Source: Spiroplasma phoeniceum (lineage in GTDB: Bacteria > Bacillota_I > Bacilli_A > Mycoplasmatales > Mycoplasmataceae). Taken from it: DNA of 64,000 nt. The translations under genes and the position numbers were made by a program. The stretch covers positions 1,674,001 through 1,738,000 of the forward strand of contig CP110830.1 in NCBI GenBank assembly GCA_026239495.1. Direction: 5' to 3'. Below the pieces are notes generated by a model. The model saw only the letters and a list, made by a program, of their open reading frames with translations. It made no database searches and had not been told where the DNA came from. Positions 10,466-20,980 of this stretch are shown here, in pieces; position 1 is the first letter of the stretch; each line of letters opens with the position of its first letter.

Positions 10466-11345
10466 TTATGGCTTTCCTTTAAAATAAAAGGCTAAATTTT
10501 CCCGCATTTCACTAGCTGCAATTTGTTCTCACTTTAAATTTAATAATTCTGTATGGCGGAAAATAATATTCCGCCATTCATATAATGGTGATTGATCAAT
10601 TTTTTGACCAGTATCTAAAAAATGTTAAATCTGTTTAAATACTAATGGATCGCCTTGTGTTCCTCGCGCTAACATAATTGCATCACAACCGGTCTCTTTT
10701 AACATTTGTTTTGCATCTTCACAAGTAAAAACATCGCCATTCCCAATTACTGGAATTGCAACATTTTCTTTTACTTTCCTAATTCAATTTCAATCATCTT
10801 TTCCAGAGTAAAATTCATTTCGTGTCGAGCATGAACTTAAATTGCTTGTGCTACTGCTTGTTCACAATATTTTGCAATTTCAACACAATTAATATTCTCT
10901 TCATCTCAGCCAATTCGAATTTTAACAGTTACTGGTTTAGTAACATTTTCAACCACAGCCTTAAAAACTTCATAAACGCGTTGACTATGTTTTAATGAAT
11001 ATGGCTCTGCTTGTGACTTAATTACAATTTTTGGCGCAGGATAACCCATATTAATATCAATAATATCACAATCACTATGTTGATCAACATATTTTTGCTG
11101 CTGCAACAAAAGTTTCCATATCTATTCCAAAAATTTGCATTGAAATTGGATGTTCTAATTTATTTACCTTAATCATTTGTAAAGTTCGTTTATTTTTTTT
11201 GTAAAATTGCTTTATTACTAACAATTTCAGCATAAATCAATCCCGCTCCTAATTCATGACAAATAATTTTGAATGCTTCATTCGTAATTCCGGCCATTGG
11301 TGCTAAAAAAACTTGCCCCTTAATTTCAATATTTCCAATTCTCAT
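10466..11345 (-). pseudogene. dus: tRNA-dihydrouridine synthase, broken
   Basis: The start at 11345 reads MRIGNIEIKGQVFLAPMAGI, the signature of DusB/NifR3 enzymes, followed by TNEAFKIICHELGAG. A frameshift/stop follows near residue 50. Further pieces are recognisable in other frames: IIDINMGYPAPKI (11020-11060), TKPVTVKIRIGWDEENINCV, VHARHEMNF (expected HGRTR region), and LAREEHKAI near 10670. At least four frame changes or stops separate the parts, so no full enzyme can be made. Dus modifies uridines in the tRNA D-loop and mollicutes often keep a single copy. It occupies the usual spot upstream of lysS. Confidence 0.85.
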
Positions 11346-11439
11346 TTTTCTAATTCCTTTTTTAATTAACAGTCATTAGATGAATCTTAATCAAAAATAA
11401 AAATAAATTCAATAAAAAAACTATTTTTAAGGCTAATTT

Positions 11440-12264
11440 ACAATGTTTCTTTTAACTGAGAATATGAAATAAAAAACCTTTCTAGGTTATTATTAAATAT
11501 ATAAAGTTAGGAGAAAAATTTTTTATATGGCAAAAGGTAAAAATAAAGGGTCAAAAGACCATGATATTGAATTTAAAACTAAAATTATTAACGAATATTA
11601 CGAATATAATAAATCAATATCTTTAATATCTAAAGAATATGAAATAAGTACTGCAACTATTTCTAGGTGAATTAATGTTTTCAATAAAGATAAAAAAATT
11701 GATAAACGAACATATATTAAAAAAATGCCAATTTTTAATAATCCGCATGATGAAACTATATATTTATTAACAAAAGAAAATGGACAAATAAAAGCAGAAA
11801 ATAATATTTTAAAAAAGTTTGAATCTCTTCCAAAAACAAAAACAAAGATGAATATTAGAAAACAAATTGATTTTATTAAAAAAGAATTAAATAACAACTC
11901 AATCTTACCATTAAGATGATTTTTAAAAATATTATGCATTTAATATTATACATGAAATAAATATAAAAATATTCATGAAAAATATGAATGAAAAATTGAT
12001 TACAATATATTAGAAATAATTAAAATAATTTGAAAAAACAATAAAAATAAAGGTCATCGACAAATAAAGCCTGATTTGGAAGAACAAAAAATAAAAATAT
12101 CAGCAAGTACTGTATATTGTTATATGAAGATATTACAAATATGTTCTGAAGTTAGAATTAAACATTTTAATAATATGTTATATGAACATAAAAATACCCC
12201 TATTTACTTAAAAGTAATTTTAATTCTAATCCAATGAATCAAAAATGATCAATTGATATTAAAA
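11440..12264 (+). mobile_element. IS3-family (plectrovirus-associated type) element, 5' part, degenerate
   Basis: Left end CAATGTTTCTTTTAACTGAG, a leader hairpin (AACCTTTCTAGGTT) and orfA from the ATG at 11527 (MAKGKNKGSKDHDIEFKTKI), 138 residues to 11943, with an HTH (SISLISKEYEISTATISRW) and a leucine-rich tail. orfB pieces follow: KNKGHRQIKPDLEEQ, ISASTVYCYMKIL, and the beginning of the integrase core (NPMNQKWSIDI) after a frameshift. The catalytic core and right end are missing, replaced at 12265 by an IS5 derivative. Sequence style recalls transposases carried by SpV1-type plectroviruses; that link is from memory. Confidence 0.7.
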
Positions 12265-12712
12265 TAGGCTTCTTGCATAACCTAATCTAATTATTTTAAA
12301 ATTACTATAAAATATTTTTAAATTAAAATAAAAATTATAGAAGATTAAAATTATGAAATTTGATAAATTTAATTTTATTAATGATAAAGAATTATTGCGA
12401 TTAACGGGAGCAAAAAAGCTACTTTTAATAGAATTTTAAATATTTTACAAGTAGCTGAAATAGAAAAATTTAAAAAAGGTGACAAAACTGATAAATTATC
12501 ACTAGAAAATCGGCTACTAATGACTTTATCCTATTGACGAGAATATCGGACTTATTTTCATCTTGCTAAAAGTTTTGATACTAGTGAATCTAGTTGTTAT
12601 CGCAATATAAAGTGAATTGAAAATATTTTAATTAAACACTCTTATTTTCAACAACTCGCTGGTAAAAAATCACCAATAAATGATTATTTTAATGGGTTAC
12701 GCAAGAAGTCTA
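12265..12712 (+). mobile_element. Internally deleted IS5-family derivative (MITE-like)
   Basis: 448 bp with both IS termini (TAGGCTTCTTGCATAACC left, GGGTTACGCAAGAAGTCTA right) but only the first 100-odd codons of a copy-A-type transposase, itself frameshifted at AGCAAAAAAGCTAC. The deletion joins ATTATTTTAATG of the coding region to the same 12 bases near the right end, so it arose by recombination between short repeats. It cannot encode transposase but keeps ends that an active copy could mobilise. Confidence 0.8.
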
Positions 12713-12748
12713 ATAAAAAATGTAAAACACATAATAGAGTTTTATAAA

Positions 12749-13690
12749 TTAAGATCAATCAATTTCACTTGGTTTCTTTGGATGTGTATTTTTCTTAATT
12801 TGGTCAATTAATCCATTACGAACATGAATAACTTTATTAGCAATATCAGCAATATTTGGGTTATGCGTAACAATAATAACCGTTGTTTTATATTTTTTAT
12901 TAACATCAACTAAAATTTCAAGTACTTTTCGACCCATTTCTTCATCTAAAGCTCCCGTTGGTTCATCACCAAATAAGATATTTGGATTTTTTGCTAATGC
13001 TCTAGCAATTGAAACCCGTTGTTGTTGTCCCCCTGACATTTGGTGAGGATATTTGTTCATTTGTTCTTCCATTCCAATTGTCTCAAAAATATCTTTAATT
13101 GTCATATCCTTATTTTTGTTTTTACTTAAATTTTCCCCAACTTCAGCATTTTCTTTGGCAGTTAAATTAGTTAATAAATTATATTGTTGGAAAATAAAAC
13201 CAACATTATCTCGTCTAAATTTTGTTAAATCAACATCTTTTAATAAAGATAAGTTATAGCCAATAACAAAAACATCGCCACTTGAAACTTTATCTAAACC
13301 TGAAATAATGTTTAGTAATGTTGTTTTTCCTGATCCAGAAGGCCCTAGAATAACAATAAAGTCTCCTTTTTCTAATTTTAAATTAATTCCTTTTAAAACT
13401 GGTACTTCAACTTCGCCAGTAATATATGATTTTTTCACATTAACTAGTTCAATTACATGTTTACTTTTATCTGGTTTACTATTTGTTGTTGAAATAATTT
13501 CCCCGTTTAGAATTCGTTTTGAATATAACTTTGTTTGTTTCTTTTGCTCTTTTAACTTTTGTTTAAATTCTTTAACGACAGTGTAATCAACTTTTTCTTT
13601 TGGTTCCTTGTCATTTGGTTTTTTTGCTTTAGCTTCTTTCCTGTGTGGTTTTGTTTGGTCTGTACTAGGTACATCTTTAATTTCAGTCAT
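12749..13690 (-). CDS. ABC transporter ATP-binding protein (LolD/MacB type)
   Basis: 313 residues. The first ~85 are a lysine-rich, low-complexity cytoplasmic extension (KPHRKEAKAKKPNDKE), unusual for this family but seen in mollicute proteins. The ATPase domain follows: Walker A GPSGSGKTT, Q-loop FQQYNLL, signature MSGGQQQR, Walker B ILFGDEPTGALD, switch His in VTHNP. The EPTGALD wording is typical of ATPases that pair with FtsX/MacB-like permeases. No permease lies next to it: downstream is IS debris, upstream is hslO, both unrelated. The partner was probably downstream and replaced by mobile DNA. Substrate unknown. Confidence 0.9.
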
Positions 13691-13804
13691 CTTGTGTTGT
13701 GCCCCCTTTTAAATACTAAAATACATTTTACAATTGTTTTTTATCATAAAAATATCATAACAAAATTATTATAATTTTATCAACTTATTTAAGATATCTT
13801 GCCC

Positions 13805-14668
13805 TTATTCTTTAAGTAAACTTTTTAAATCACTTGCTCTAATATGATATTTTTTGCGGCAAAAATCACATGAAATTTCAATTTCACTATTATTTATTAA
13901 AATTTCATTAAGTTGCTCATCACCTAATAATTTTGCTGATTCTAAGGCTTTTTCGTGTGAACAACTACATTCAAATTTAACTTCATCAACTTCTAACACT
14001 TTGGCATTTTGATCAATGAGTTTAAAAATATTAATTAAATTATCTTCAGCAATTAATTTATGACTAATGTTTTCTATATTTTCAATTTTTTCTTCTAAAT
14101 AGTCAATATCTTCTTCTTTATGTTCTGGTAAAAAATGTGCAAAAAAACCAACTGCTTTTGCAATTGTATTATCTTCATTCATTTTAATTGAACATGCAAT
14201 AACTGATTTATTTTGTTCACTTTGTGCTAAATAATAAGTAAAATCTAAATTAATTTCACCAGAAATTAATTGAATTTGACCTGAGTAACTTTCTTTCATT
14301 CCTAAATCTTTCATTACGCGTAAATAACCATTTATACCAACTACTTGGGAAATAACATTGTGTTCACGATCAATTTCATTAACATCAAATTGTGGATTAG
14401 CACAAAAACCTCGTACTTTATGACCAGTATATTCTGCCATAATCGTTCCAATTGGACCATTTCCATTAATAATACTTGTCATTTTATCAGTTGCATTTTT
14501 CATATCACTACCAATTAAAATAGTGGCTAGAACAACTCTTGACAACACAATTGTTGCAAGTGGATTAGTTGCATGTAATTTAATAATATCGTTTAATGAT
14601 TTAGTTGCATCAACAACTGTCATTTTAACATTATAAACATTACTAATTGCTTTCGTTACTTTGTCCAT
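13805..14668 (-). CDS. hslO: Redox-regulated chaperone Hsp33
   Basis: 287 residues. The N-terminal domain (KLHATNPLATIVLSRVVLAT, GNGPIGTIMAEY, VRGFCANPQ) and the C-terminal zinc centre with four cysteines (CSC near residue 234 and CDFC near residue 267) are present. Hsp33 is a cytosolic holdase activated when these cysteines are oxidised and zinc is released. The usual CxC...CxxC spacing is retained, so regulation should be intact. Transcribed after ftsH, about 90 bases downstream, as is common in Firmicutes and Mollicutes. Confidence 0.95.
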   Translation of the reverse strand: MDKVTKAISNVYNVKMTVVDATKSLNDIIKLHATNPLATIVLSRVVLATILIGSDMKNATDKMTSIINGNGPIGTIMAEYTGHKVRGFCANPQFDVNEIDREHNVISQVVGINGYLRVMKDLGMKESYSGQIQLISGEINLDFTYYLAQSEQNKSVIACSIKMNEDNTIAKAVGFFAHFLPEHKEEDIDYLEEKIENIENISHKLIAEDNLINIFKLIDQNAKVLEVDEVKFECSCSHEKALESAKLLGDEQLNEILINNSEIEISCDFCRKKYHIRASDLKSLLKE

Positions 14669-14755
14669 TCCTTTAAACTCCTTTATAAATTTCTTTCATT
14701 TGCAATTATAGTATAATCATCGTTAAAAGTAAAACAAAAAGTAGACTTAATTAGT

Positions 14756-16774
14756 CTACTTCTTATTTGGAACATTATTTTTATCATCTTCTGGGTGATC
14801 TTTTTTTCGTTCTTTTGGTTTAACTTCTAAAATTTCACCTTTTGCTTCTTTTTCTTTATGCTTTGCTGCGCGTTCTTTTTCATGAATTACTTCATCAGGT
14901 AATTTATGATATTTATCAATATATTCAATTTGTTCTGCCGTAATTGTTTCTAATATTTTTAAACTTTCAGCAATTAAATCTAATAAACTACGATTTTCAG
15001 AAATTAATGCTTTTGCTGTTACATAACAATCATCTAAAATTTTACGAACTTCAGTATCAATTTTAGCCGCAATATCTTCTGAATAACGTTTTATTGTTCT
15101 AGTATATTCATCTTTTGGTGATTCAAATTGAACTAATCCTAAAGAACTCATTCCATATTCAGTAACCATATGGCGCGCAATATTAGTTGCTTTTTCTAAA
15201 TCATCATGTGCTCCTGTTGTTATTTTTGTTTTTCCAAAAATAATTTCTTCTGATGCACGCCCACCTAAATAACCAGTAATTGTCGCATATAAGTTCTCTT
15301 TACTATGAAACATTGTTTCTTCTTTTGGTGTCATAATTGTATAACCACCTGCTTGTCCACGTGGAATAATAGTAACTTTTTGAACTTTGCTAGCTGCTTC
15401 TAAACGTAAACCAATTAGAGCATGGCCAGCTTCATGATAAGAAACAATATCTTTATCCATTACTGAATATTTACGTGATTCTTTTGCTGGTCCCCCAACA
15501 ACACGATCAATAGCTTCATCAATAATATTAACAGTAATAATTTTTAAATTATTACGAACACATAAAATTGCTGCTTCATTTAAAACATTCTCTAATTGAG
15601 CTCCAGAAAATCCTGGCGTTCTTTCCGCGATTCGTCTAAAATCAACCTCTGTTGAAACTGCTTTATTTCGAGCATGTAATTTTAAAATTGCTTCTCGTTC
15701 ATTAATATCTGGTAATGAAATTTGAATCTGGCGGTCAAAACGCCCTGGTCTTAATAAAGCAGAGTCTAATACATCAACTCGGTTTGTTGCTGCCATAACA
15801 ATAACCCCCGTATTAGTTCCAAAACCATCCATTTCAACTAATAGCTGGTTCAATGTTTGTTCATTAGCGCCACTCCCAATTGAAACAGTTCTTTTTCGAC
15901 CAACAGCATCAATTTCATCAATAAAAATGATACATGGTGCAGCTTTTTTAGCTGCAATAAACATTTCGCGAATTCTTGAGGCGCCAACTCCAACAAACAT
16001 TTCTTCAAATTCAGAACCTGAAATTGAAAAGAATGGAACACCAGCTTCTCCAGCAACAGCTTTTGCTAATAAAGTTTTTCCTGTGCCTGGTGGTCCTTCC
16101 ATTAGAACTCCTTTTGGGGCACGAGCACCCATACTTGAATATTTCTGTGGATTCTTTAAATAATCAACTAACTCAACTAACTCTGTTTTTTCTTCATTAA
16201 TTCCTGCAACATCAGAAAATTTAACAGTGGATTGAATTTGACGTGCTTTATTTTTCCCCATTGAAAAGGGATTAGCACCTGACATCCCACCAGACATTTT
16301 TGATAAACGCGCAATCATAAAGACAGCGATTCCCATTATTAATAATCATGGTACTAATTGTATTAACATCGCTTGTCACATTGGAACAAACTCACGGTCA
16401 ACCGAAACAAGACCACCTTTTAATTTAATTTTAAAATTTTCATCTCATATATTTGTTGGTATTTTGTCCTTGTAAGTATAAACTCTAAAACTTTCACGGT
16501 TTCATTCCGAACTATAGCGAAAGGTTTTTATAACACCACCCTTAGAATGTCGAATTATTCCTTCCATAACTACAGTATTTTTACCAACATTAGCCTTAAT
16601 AGTAATTTCATCAATATTTTGATTGTTATACTTTTGAGTATTACCAATTTTTTGCATATCTCCTTCGCTAATTTTGGTAATATCTGATTTTGTTCATAAT
16701 ACAATTGTTAAAATAATCAAACCAACAAAAATTAACGAACTTATAATTGCAAATCACATTCTTTTTTTATTCAT
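14756..16774 (-). CDS. ftsH: ATP-dependent zinc metalloprotease FtsH
   Basis: 672 residues with several TGA-Trp codons. Start at 16774 ([20 protein letters not shown]). Two membrane segments flank an extracytoplasmic domain, at about residues 7-28 and 135-155. The AAA+ domain has Walker [12 protein letters not shown], Walker [12 protein letters not shown] and the [12 protein letters not shown]; the protease site is YHEAGHAL (HEXXH). The C-terminal tail is Lys/Glu rich. Degrades misfolded membrane and regulatory proteins. Lies downstream of tilS and upstream of hslO, the classical order. Confidence 0.97.
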
Positions 16775-16847
16775 AACTATTTCCTCTCTATTAAGACTTT
16801 TAAAATTAATCTTTTTCGATTATTTGAAAAAATGACCCAATTTTAGA

Positions 16848-18164
16848 CTATTTTATCATAAAAAAAAATAAATTGTATTTTTTCGCTAAAGTATTATTAA
16901 TAAATTTATTAATTTTTAAATCAACTAAATTATTCGCATAAATAAGGTTGTTATCCTTATCTAATACAAAATAGCTTTTTCGTGCTAAAAGCGGTACTTT
17001 ATTTTTGATAAATCAACGATTTAAACGCATCTTATTAATCATTGCATTTCTTATAAAAGATAAATCGTTGGTAATTGTGATTGGTCATTCTGCTGCTACT
17101 ATCATAAAATCATAATTATTTTTAGTTCCCCAATTAATAATATTTTCTTTTCATTTTATTGGTAATACAGTTGCTGGTGTTATTTGAATTGTTGTTAATT
17201 CTAAAAGTTCATTATTAACAATTTCAACATTATCATATGATTTAATTAAAGAATATCTTGAATTAATTTTAATAATAATATTTGGTTTTAAACTTTTTAA
17301 TTCCTTAATTATTTCATCTAAAAACTTTCTTTTTTTATTCCTAATTAAATAAACAACCTTATTAATTTTAAAATAATTAAAAATAATAATTTTTTGCAAC
17401 TGAATATTATTAAGAGTGTTAAAACTATTAACATTAATTTGCCCAAAATTTTCAATCAAATAATTTTTTGCAAATAACTTTAATTGTTCATTTTCCTTAT
17501 TTTTTTTCTCAATTTCTAATAACATATCTTGTAAATTAATATCCTGAATTTCATTACGAATAATATTTCTATTATAAATCGCTAAGATATTAGTTGAATC
17601 AATTGCATAATTAATTTGCTGATGAAATAAATATTCAATAATTTCTTCTCTTGATATTTCTAAAATAATCCGCAATATTTTTAGTTTTTTGTTAAACAAT
17701 TGAGAATAATAATAACTAGTTTTATTTAGACCATAATATTCAACAATCCCATTTCGTTGTTTTTGAAAAATATATGTTTCAATATGATCAGTCAAATTAT
17801 GGGCAATTAAAACACCCTGGCAACAATATTTTTCACTAATTTGTAAAAAAAAATCATATCGTATACTACGAGCAACTGCTTGAAAATTATGAGAATTAAT
17901 TTGATGCTGTTCATAGTCTTTCGCTGTCACTTTTTTTACATAGACCTTAATATTTCGTTTTTGGCAATATTCAACAACAATTTGTTCATCATAGTCACTA
18001 TCTTCTCGCTTCTGGTAATTTACCAAACATACAATGAAATTATTAATATCTAACTCTGAATTATTATAAATATTGTCAAGTAAAAACATGCTATCCGGAC
18101 CACCAGACACCCCGATAACATATTTTTCATTCTGTTTTAAAAGTTTAGTTTCCATTTCTATCAC
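16848..18164 (-). CDS. tilS: tRNA(Ile)-lysidine synthase
   Basis: 438 residues as one frame with TGA-Trp codons. The PP-loop signature VSGGPDSMFLLDN is at residues 19-31, followed by IAHNLTDHIETYIFQ and DSTNILAIYNRNIIRNEI, typical of TilS. The C-terminal ~100 residues (FIRNAMINKMRLNRWFIKNKVPLLARKS) form the KTI-like tRNA-binding domain. The stop is the TAG at 16848 after a T9 run. Converts the wobble C of tRNA-Ile(CAU) to lysidine so that AUA is read, essential in an AT-rich genome. Lies 73 bases upstream of ftsH. Confidence 0.95.
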
Positions 18165-18172
18165 CTATTTTC

Positions 18173-18888
18173 AAAATAATTTTAAAACTTGTTCTGTATA
18201 ATGATAATTCTTATTATGAACAATGATTAATTTTTCAACAATAAGACTTGTTCTACTTTGAAAAACGAGCTTCAATTAAAACATTATTTGCTTAACTTTC
18301 TAAAAAAGGATGAATAAATTGTAGTCGCTTAATATTAAAACCATACCTAATTAATAATGCAGTAATTTCTAATAATCTTGTTGTACGATGAATAATCGCA
18401 AAATGCCTTCGATTTGCAACTAATTTATTAGAAGCAAAAATAATCTCTTCTAATGTTACATCTGTTTCATGGCGTGCTGGAATTAATAATTTATTTTTTC
18501 ATTTAATTTTGCTCCATCAACTTTAAAAAACGGCGGATTGCAGACAATTAAATCATATTTAACATTAGCATTAGTTTTAATATATTCATTAATATCATTA
18601 TAAATAATTTTAATCTGTTCAATTTTATGATTTAATGCAACATTTTCCTCTGCTAATTGTACAGCTTCTTTTTGCAATTAAATGCCAGTAATTGGTGCTG
18701 AAGTTAAAGTTGATAAAATTAAAGGAATTAACGCATTATTTAGTAACAATATCTAAAATATTTTTTATTTTTGTATTTAATGTTGCAAAACGAGCCATTA
18801 GGACTGTACCCAATGAAAAATTAAACATATTAGTTCGTTGGTTAATTTTAATTCCCTCATAATCTAATAAATCATTTAAAACTTTCAC
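18173..18888 (-). pseudogene. TrmN6-type (YabB) tRNA methyltransferase, broken
   Basis: GTG start at 18888 next to the holB stop. Recognisable blocks: NQRTNMFNFSLGTVLMARFA, a SAM-site remnant around DIVT, LIPLILSTLTSAP, IKIIYNDINEYI, the catalytic YDLIVCNPPFF (NPPF), FAIIHRTTRLLEI and LIEARFS. At least four frameshifts or stops separate them (for example TAATGCG inside the SAM-binding loop). The family methylates A37 of tRNA1-Val. Position between holB and tilS matches the typical yabB place in Firmicutes. Non-functional as sequenced. Confidence 0.8.
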
Positions 18889-18889
18889 T

Positions 18890-19726
18890 TTAAACCTCGT
18901 TATATCAATCAATCAATCCCTTTTCTAAAATTAATTCTTTATTTAAATTTTCCAATAATAAATTGGCAATAGTATAACAAATTTCAATTAACTTGCTATT
19001 TTTATGATTTAATTTTTGAATTAAATCTTGATTTGTAATTTGATATTTTTCTCATTCTTTCTTTTTTAAAACATTAGCAATTGCTAAAAAAAAATCGCGG
19101 CATTCAACACTATCATAATTATTTAACTGGCGAATATGAATAAAGTTATTTGTCGAGTTACTTGCAAAATTTTTAAAAAAGGTAGAAATAAATTCATTTT
19201 TAAAATCATCAACTTCTAATAAATCAGTTGTATTTTCTAAAATAATATTTAAACAACGTGATTTAATAGTATCAATAACATTTGTTTTATTAGTTGTTAA
19301 CAAAAAAGAGTATGTATTTTTACTAGGCTCTTCTAAAAATTTTAATAATGAATTAGATGCTTCTAATGTTAATAAATCAATACCATTAATAACATATACT
19401 TTTATTCCTGTTTGTTCTAACGCAGAATAATTAAAGGTTTGAATAATTTCTTGAATTGTTTCTTTTTTGATTGTTGTTTCAAAATCACCTTTAATTTTTA
19501 AATCATAATAAGTTTTATTATTAATGCGGTGACAAATATCACATTCACAGTCTGCTTCTTGTTTTTTTAAACACAATAAAAATTTAATAACTTCTGTTGT
19601 AAATTTTTCTAATTTAACTTTATTATTGCAAGAAATCAAAAGTTGATTTGATAAATTATTTTTTAAAATTAAATTTTTAAATAGTGTCATTTTTTCAACA
19701 TCATTTTTTGTAAATAAATTATCCAT
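18890..19726 (-). CDS. holB: DNA polymerase III delta' subunit
   Basis: 278 residues with two TGA-Trp codons, ending LIDWYNEV. A zinc-binding module (ECDICHRINN, preceded by further Cys), the sensor-like DLLTLEASNSLLKFLEEPSKNTYS and SRCLNIIL are typical of clamp-loader delta'. As in the family there is no functional Walker A. With DnaX and delta it loads the DnaN clamp onto DNA. The ATG overlaps the 3' end of tmk by 8 bases, so translation is coupled. Confidence 0.92.
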
Positions 19727-20363
19727 TTTCTTTGTCCTTTATTTTTTGAATAATTTCATCAACATAATAATATACTTGTTCCAATACTTCATTCACTGGT
19801 TTACTAGCAGCAATAACTTTAATGCGATCTGCATTTTCACTAATTAAAACTTGATACCCTTCATATACCTTCTTGTGAAACGAATTTTTTTCTAAATCAA
19901 GACGGTTCATTTCAGCCTCATTTCGAACTTTCATTCTTTCACTTGCCATTGTTGGTTCAATATCAAAAAAAAGAGTTAAATCTGGCTTTGTTGTGCCCAA
20001 AACAATGGATTGTACTTCATCTAATGTTCGAATTCCTAATCCACGAGCATATCCTTGATATGCTGAAGTAGAACCCATAAAACGATCACAAATTACAATT
20101 TCTCCTCGTTTTAAAGCCGGCAAAATATCTTCAACAACATGTTGCCTACGAGCAGCAATATATAATAAAGCTTCTGTTCATGGGTCCATTCCTAAATTAT
20201 GTTTACTTAAAATAACATTTCTAATTTGCTCAGCAATTTCATTGCCTCCTGGTTCTCGTGTTAAAACAACTCGATATCCTTCTGACCGTAATTTTTCTTT
20301 TAATAATTTTGAAATCGTTGTTTTCCCAGAACCATCAATTCCTTCTAATGTTATAAATAGCAT
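19719..20363 (-). CDS. tmk: Thymidylate kinase
   Basis: 214 residues with one TGA-Trp codon. P-loop [15 protein letters not shown] at residues 7-21, [15 protein letters not shown] (DRX-type substrate region), [20 protein letters not shown], and [16 protein letters not shown] with a lid that fits the Gram-positive type. Phosphorylates dTMP to dTDP. The start overlaps the end of the broken recR by a few bases, and the 3' end overlaps holB. Confidence 0.97.
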
Positions 20364-20365
20364 AA

Positions 20366-20942
20366 TTACACTCCCCTGTTCTTAAACATCTTTACGTCCC
20401 TTAAAGCTTGTTTTAATGTTACCTCTCATCAATATAATCTAAGGAATCACCAATTGGTATCCCTCGGGCTAAACGTGATATTTTTATATTAAAATGTTAC
20501 AAAAATGTTTTTAAGTATTGAGCTGTTACTTCTCCTTCAAAAGTAGCGCCAACAGCAATAATCAATTTTTTTATAATTTTATCATTCATTTGGGATTATA
20601 ACACAGAAAAAGTTAATTTATCTGGTGTAATGCCATTTTTTACATTAATTTCACCATTTAAAATATGATAAATTCCATTAAAAACTTTTGTTACTTCAAT
20701 TTTTATAATATCAAAAAAAATGCTAACAAAACAAAGCTTTGTTTGTTCACGTAAATTATTATTGCAAAACAAACAAACATTATTTTGCATTAATGTTGAA
20801 CAAATTGAACATTGATGATAATTATTTTTGATTTCATTAAAACATGCTCTAATGATTCTAATAATGATGGTTTAATAATTAATTTATTAAAAATCCTTCC
20901 CCCCGTCTTTTTACCAACACCTAAAAAAGTCTTTAATTCCAT
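20366..20942 (-). pseudogene. recR: Recombination mediator RecR, broken
   Basis: The start at 20942 gives MELKTFLGVGKKTGGRIF (the helix-hairpin-helix of RecR). A cysteine zinc finger (CSTLMQNNVCLFCNNNLREQ), an ITPDKLTF piece, VIAVGATFEGEVTAQYLK and LARGIPIGDS complete the RecR order in changing frames. The first ~20 residues of the family are missing and several frameshifts or stops occur, so no protein of the normal ~200 residues is possible. RecR acts with RecO/RecF in gap repair. It stays in its conserved place between dnaX and tmk. Confidence 0.88.
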
Positions 20943-20980
20943 AATTAATTCTTAATAGTTCATTTCAAATCTCCAATCAA

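Noticed and set aside
15927-16200. Plus-strand frames inside ftsH (and similar frames in uvrB, trxB, gyrA)
   Set aside because: They lie opposite well-conserved genes, lack convincing ribosome-binding sites and resemble nothing known.
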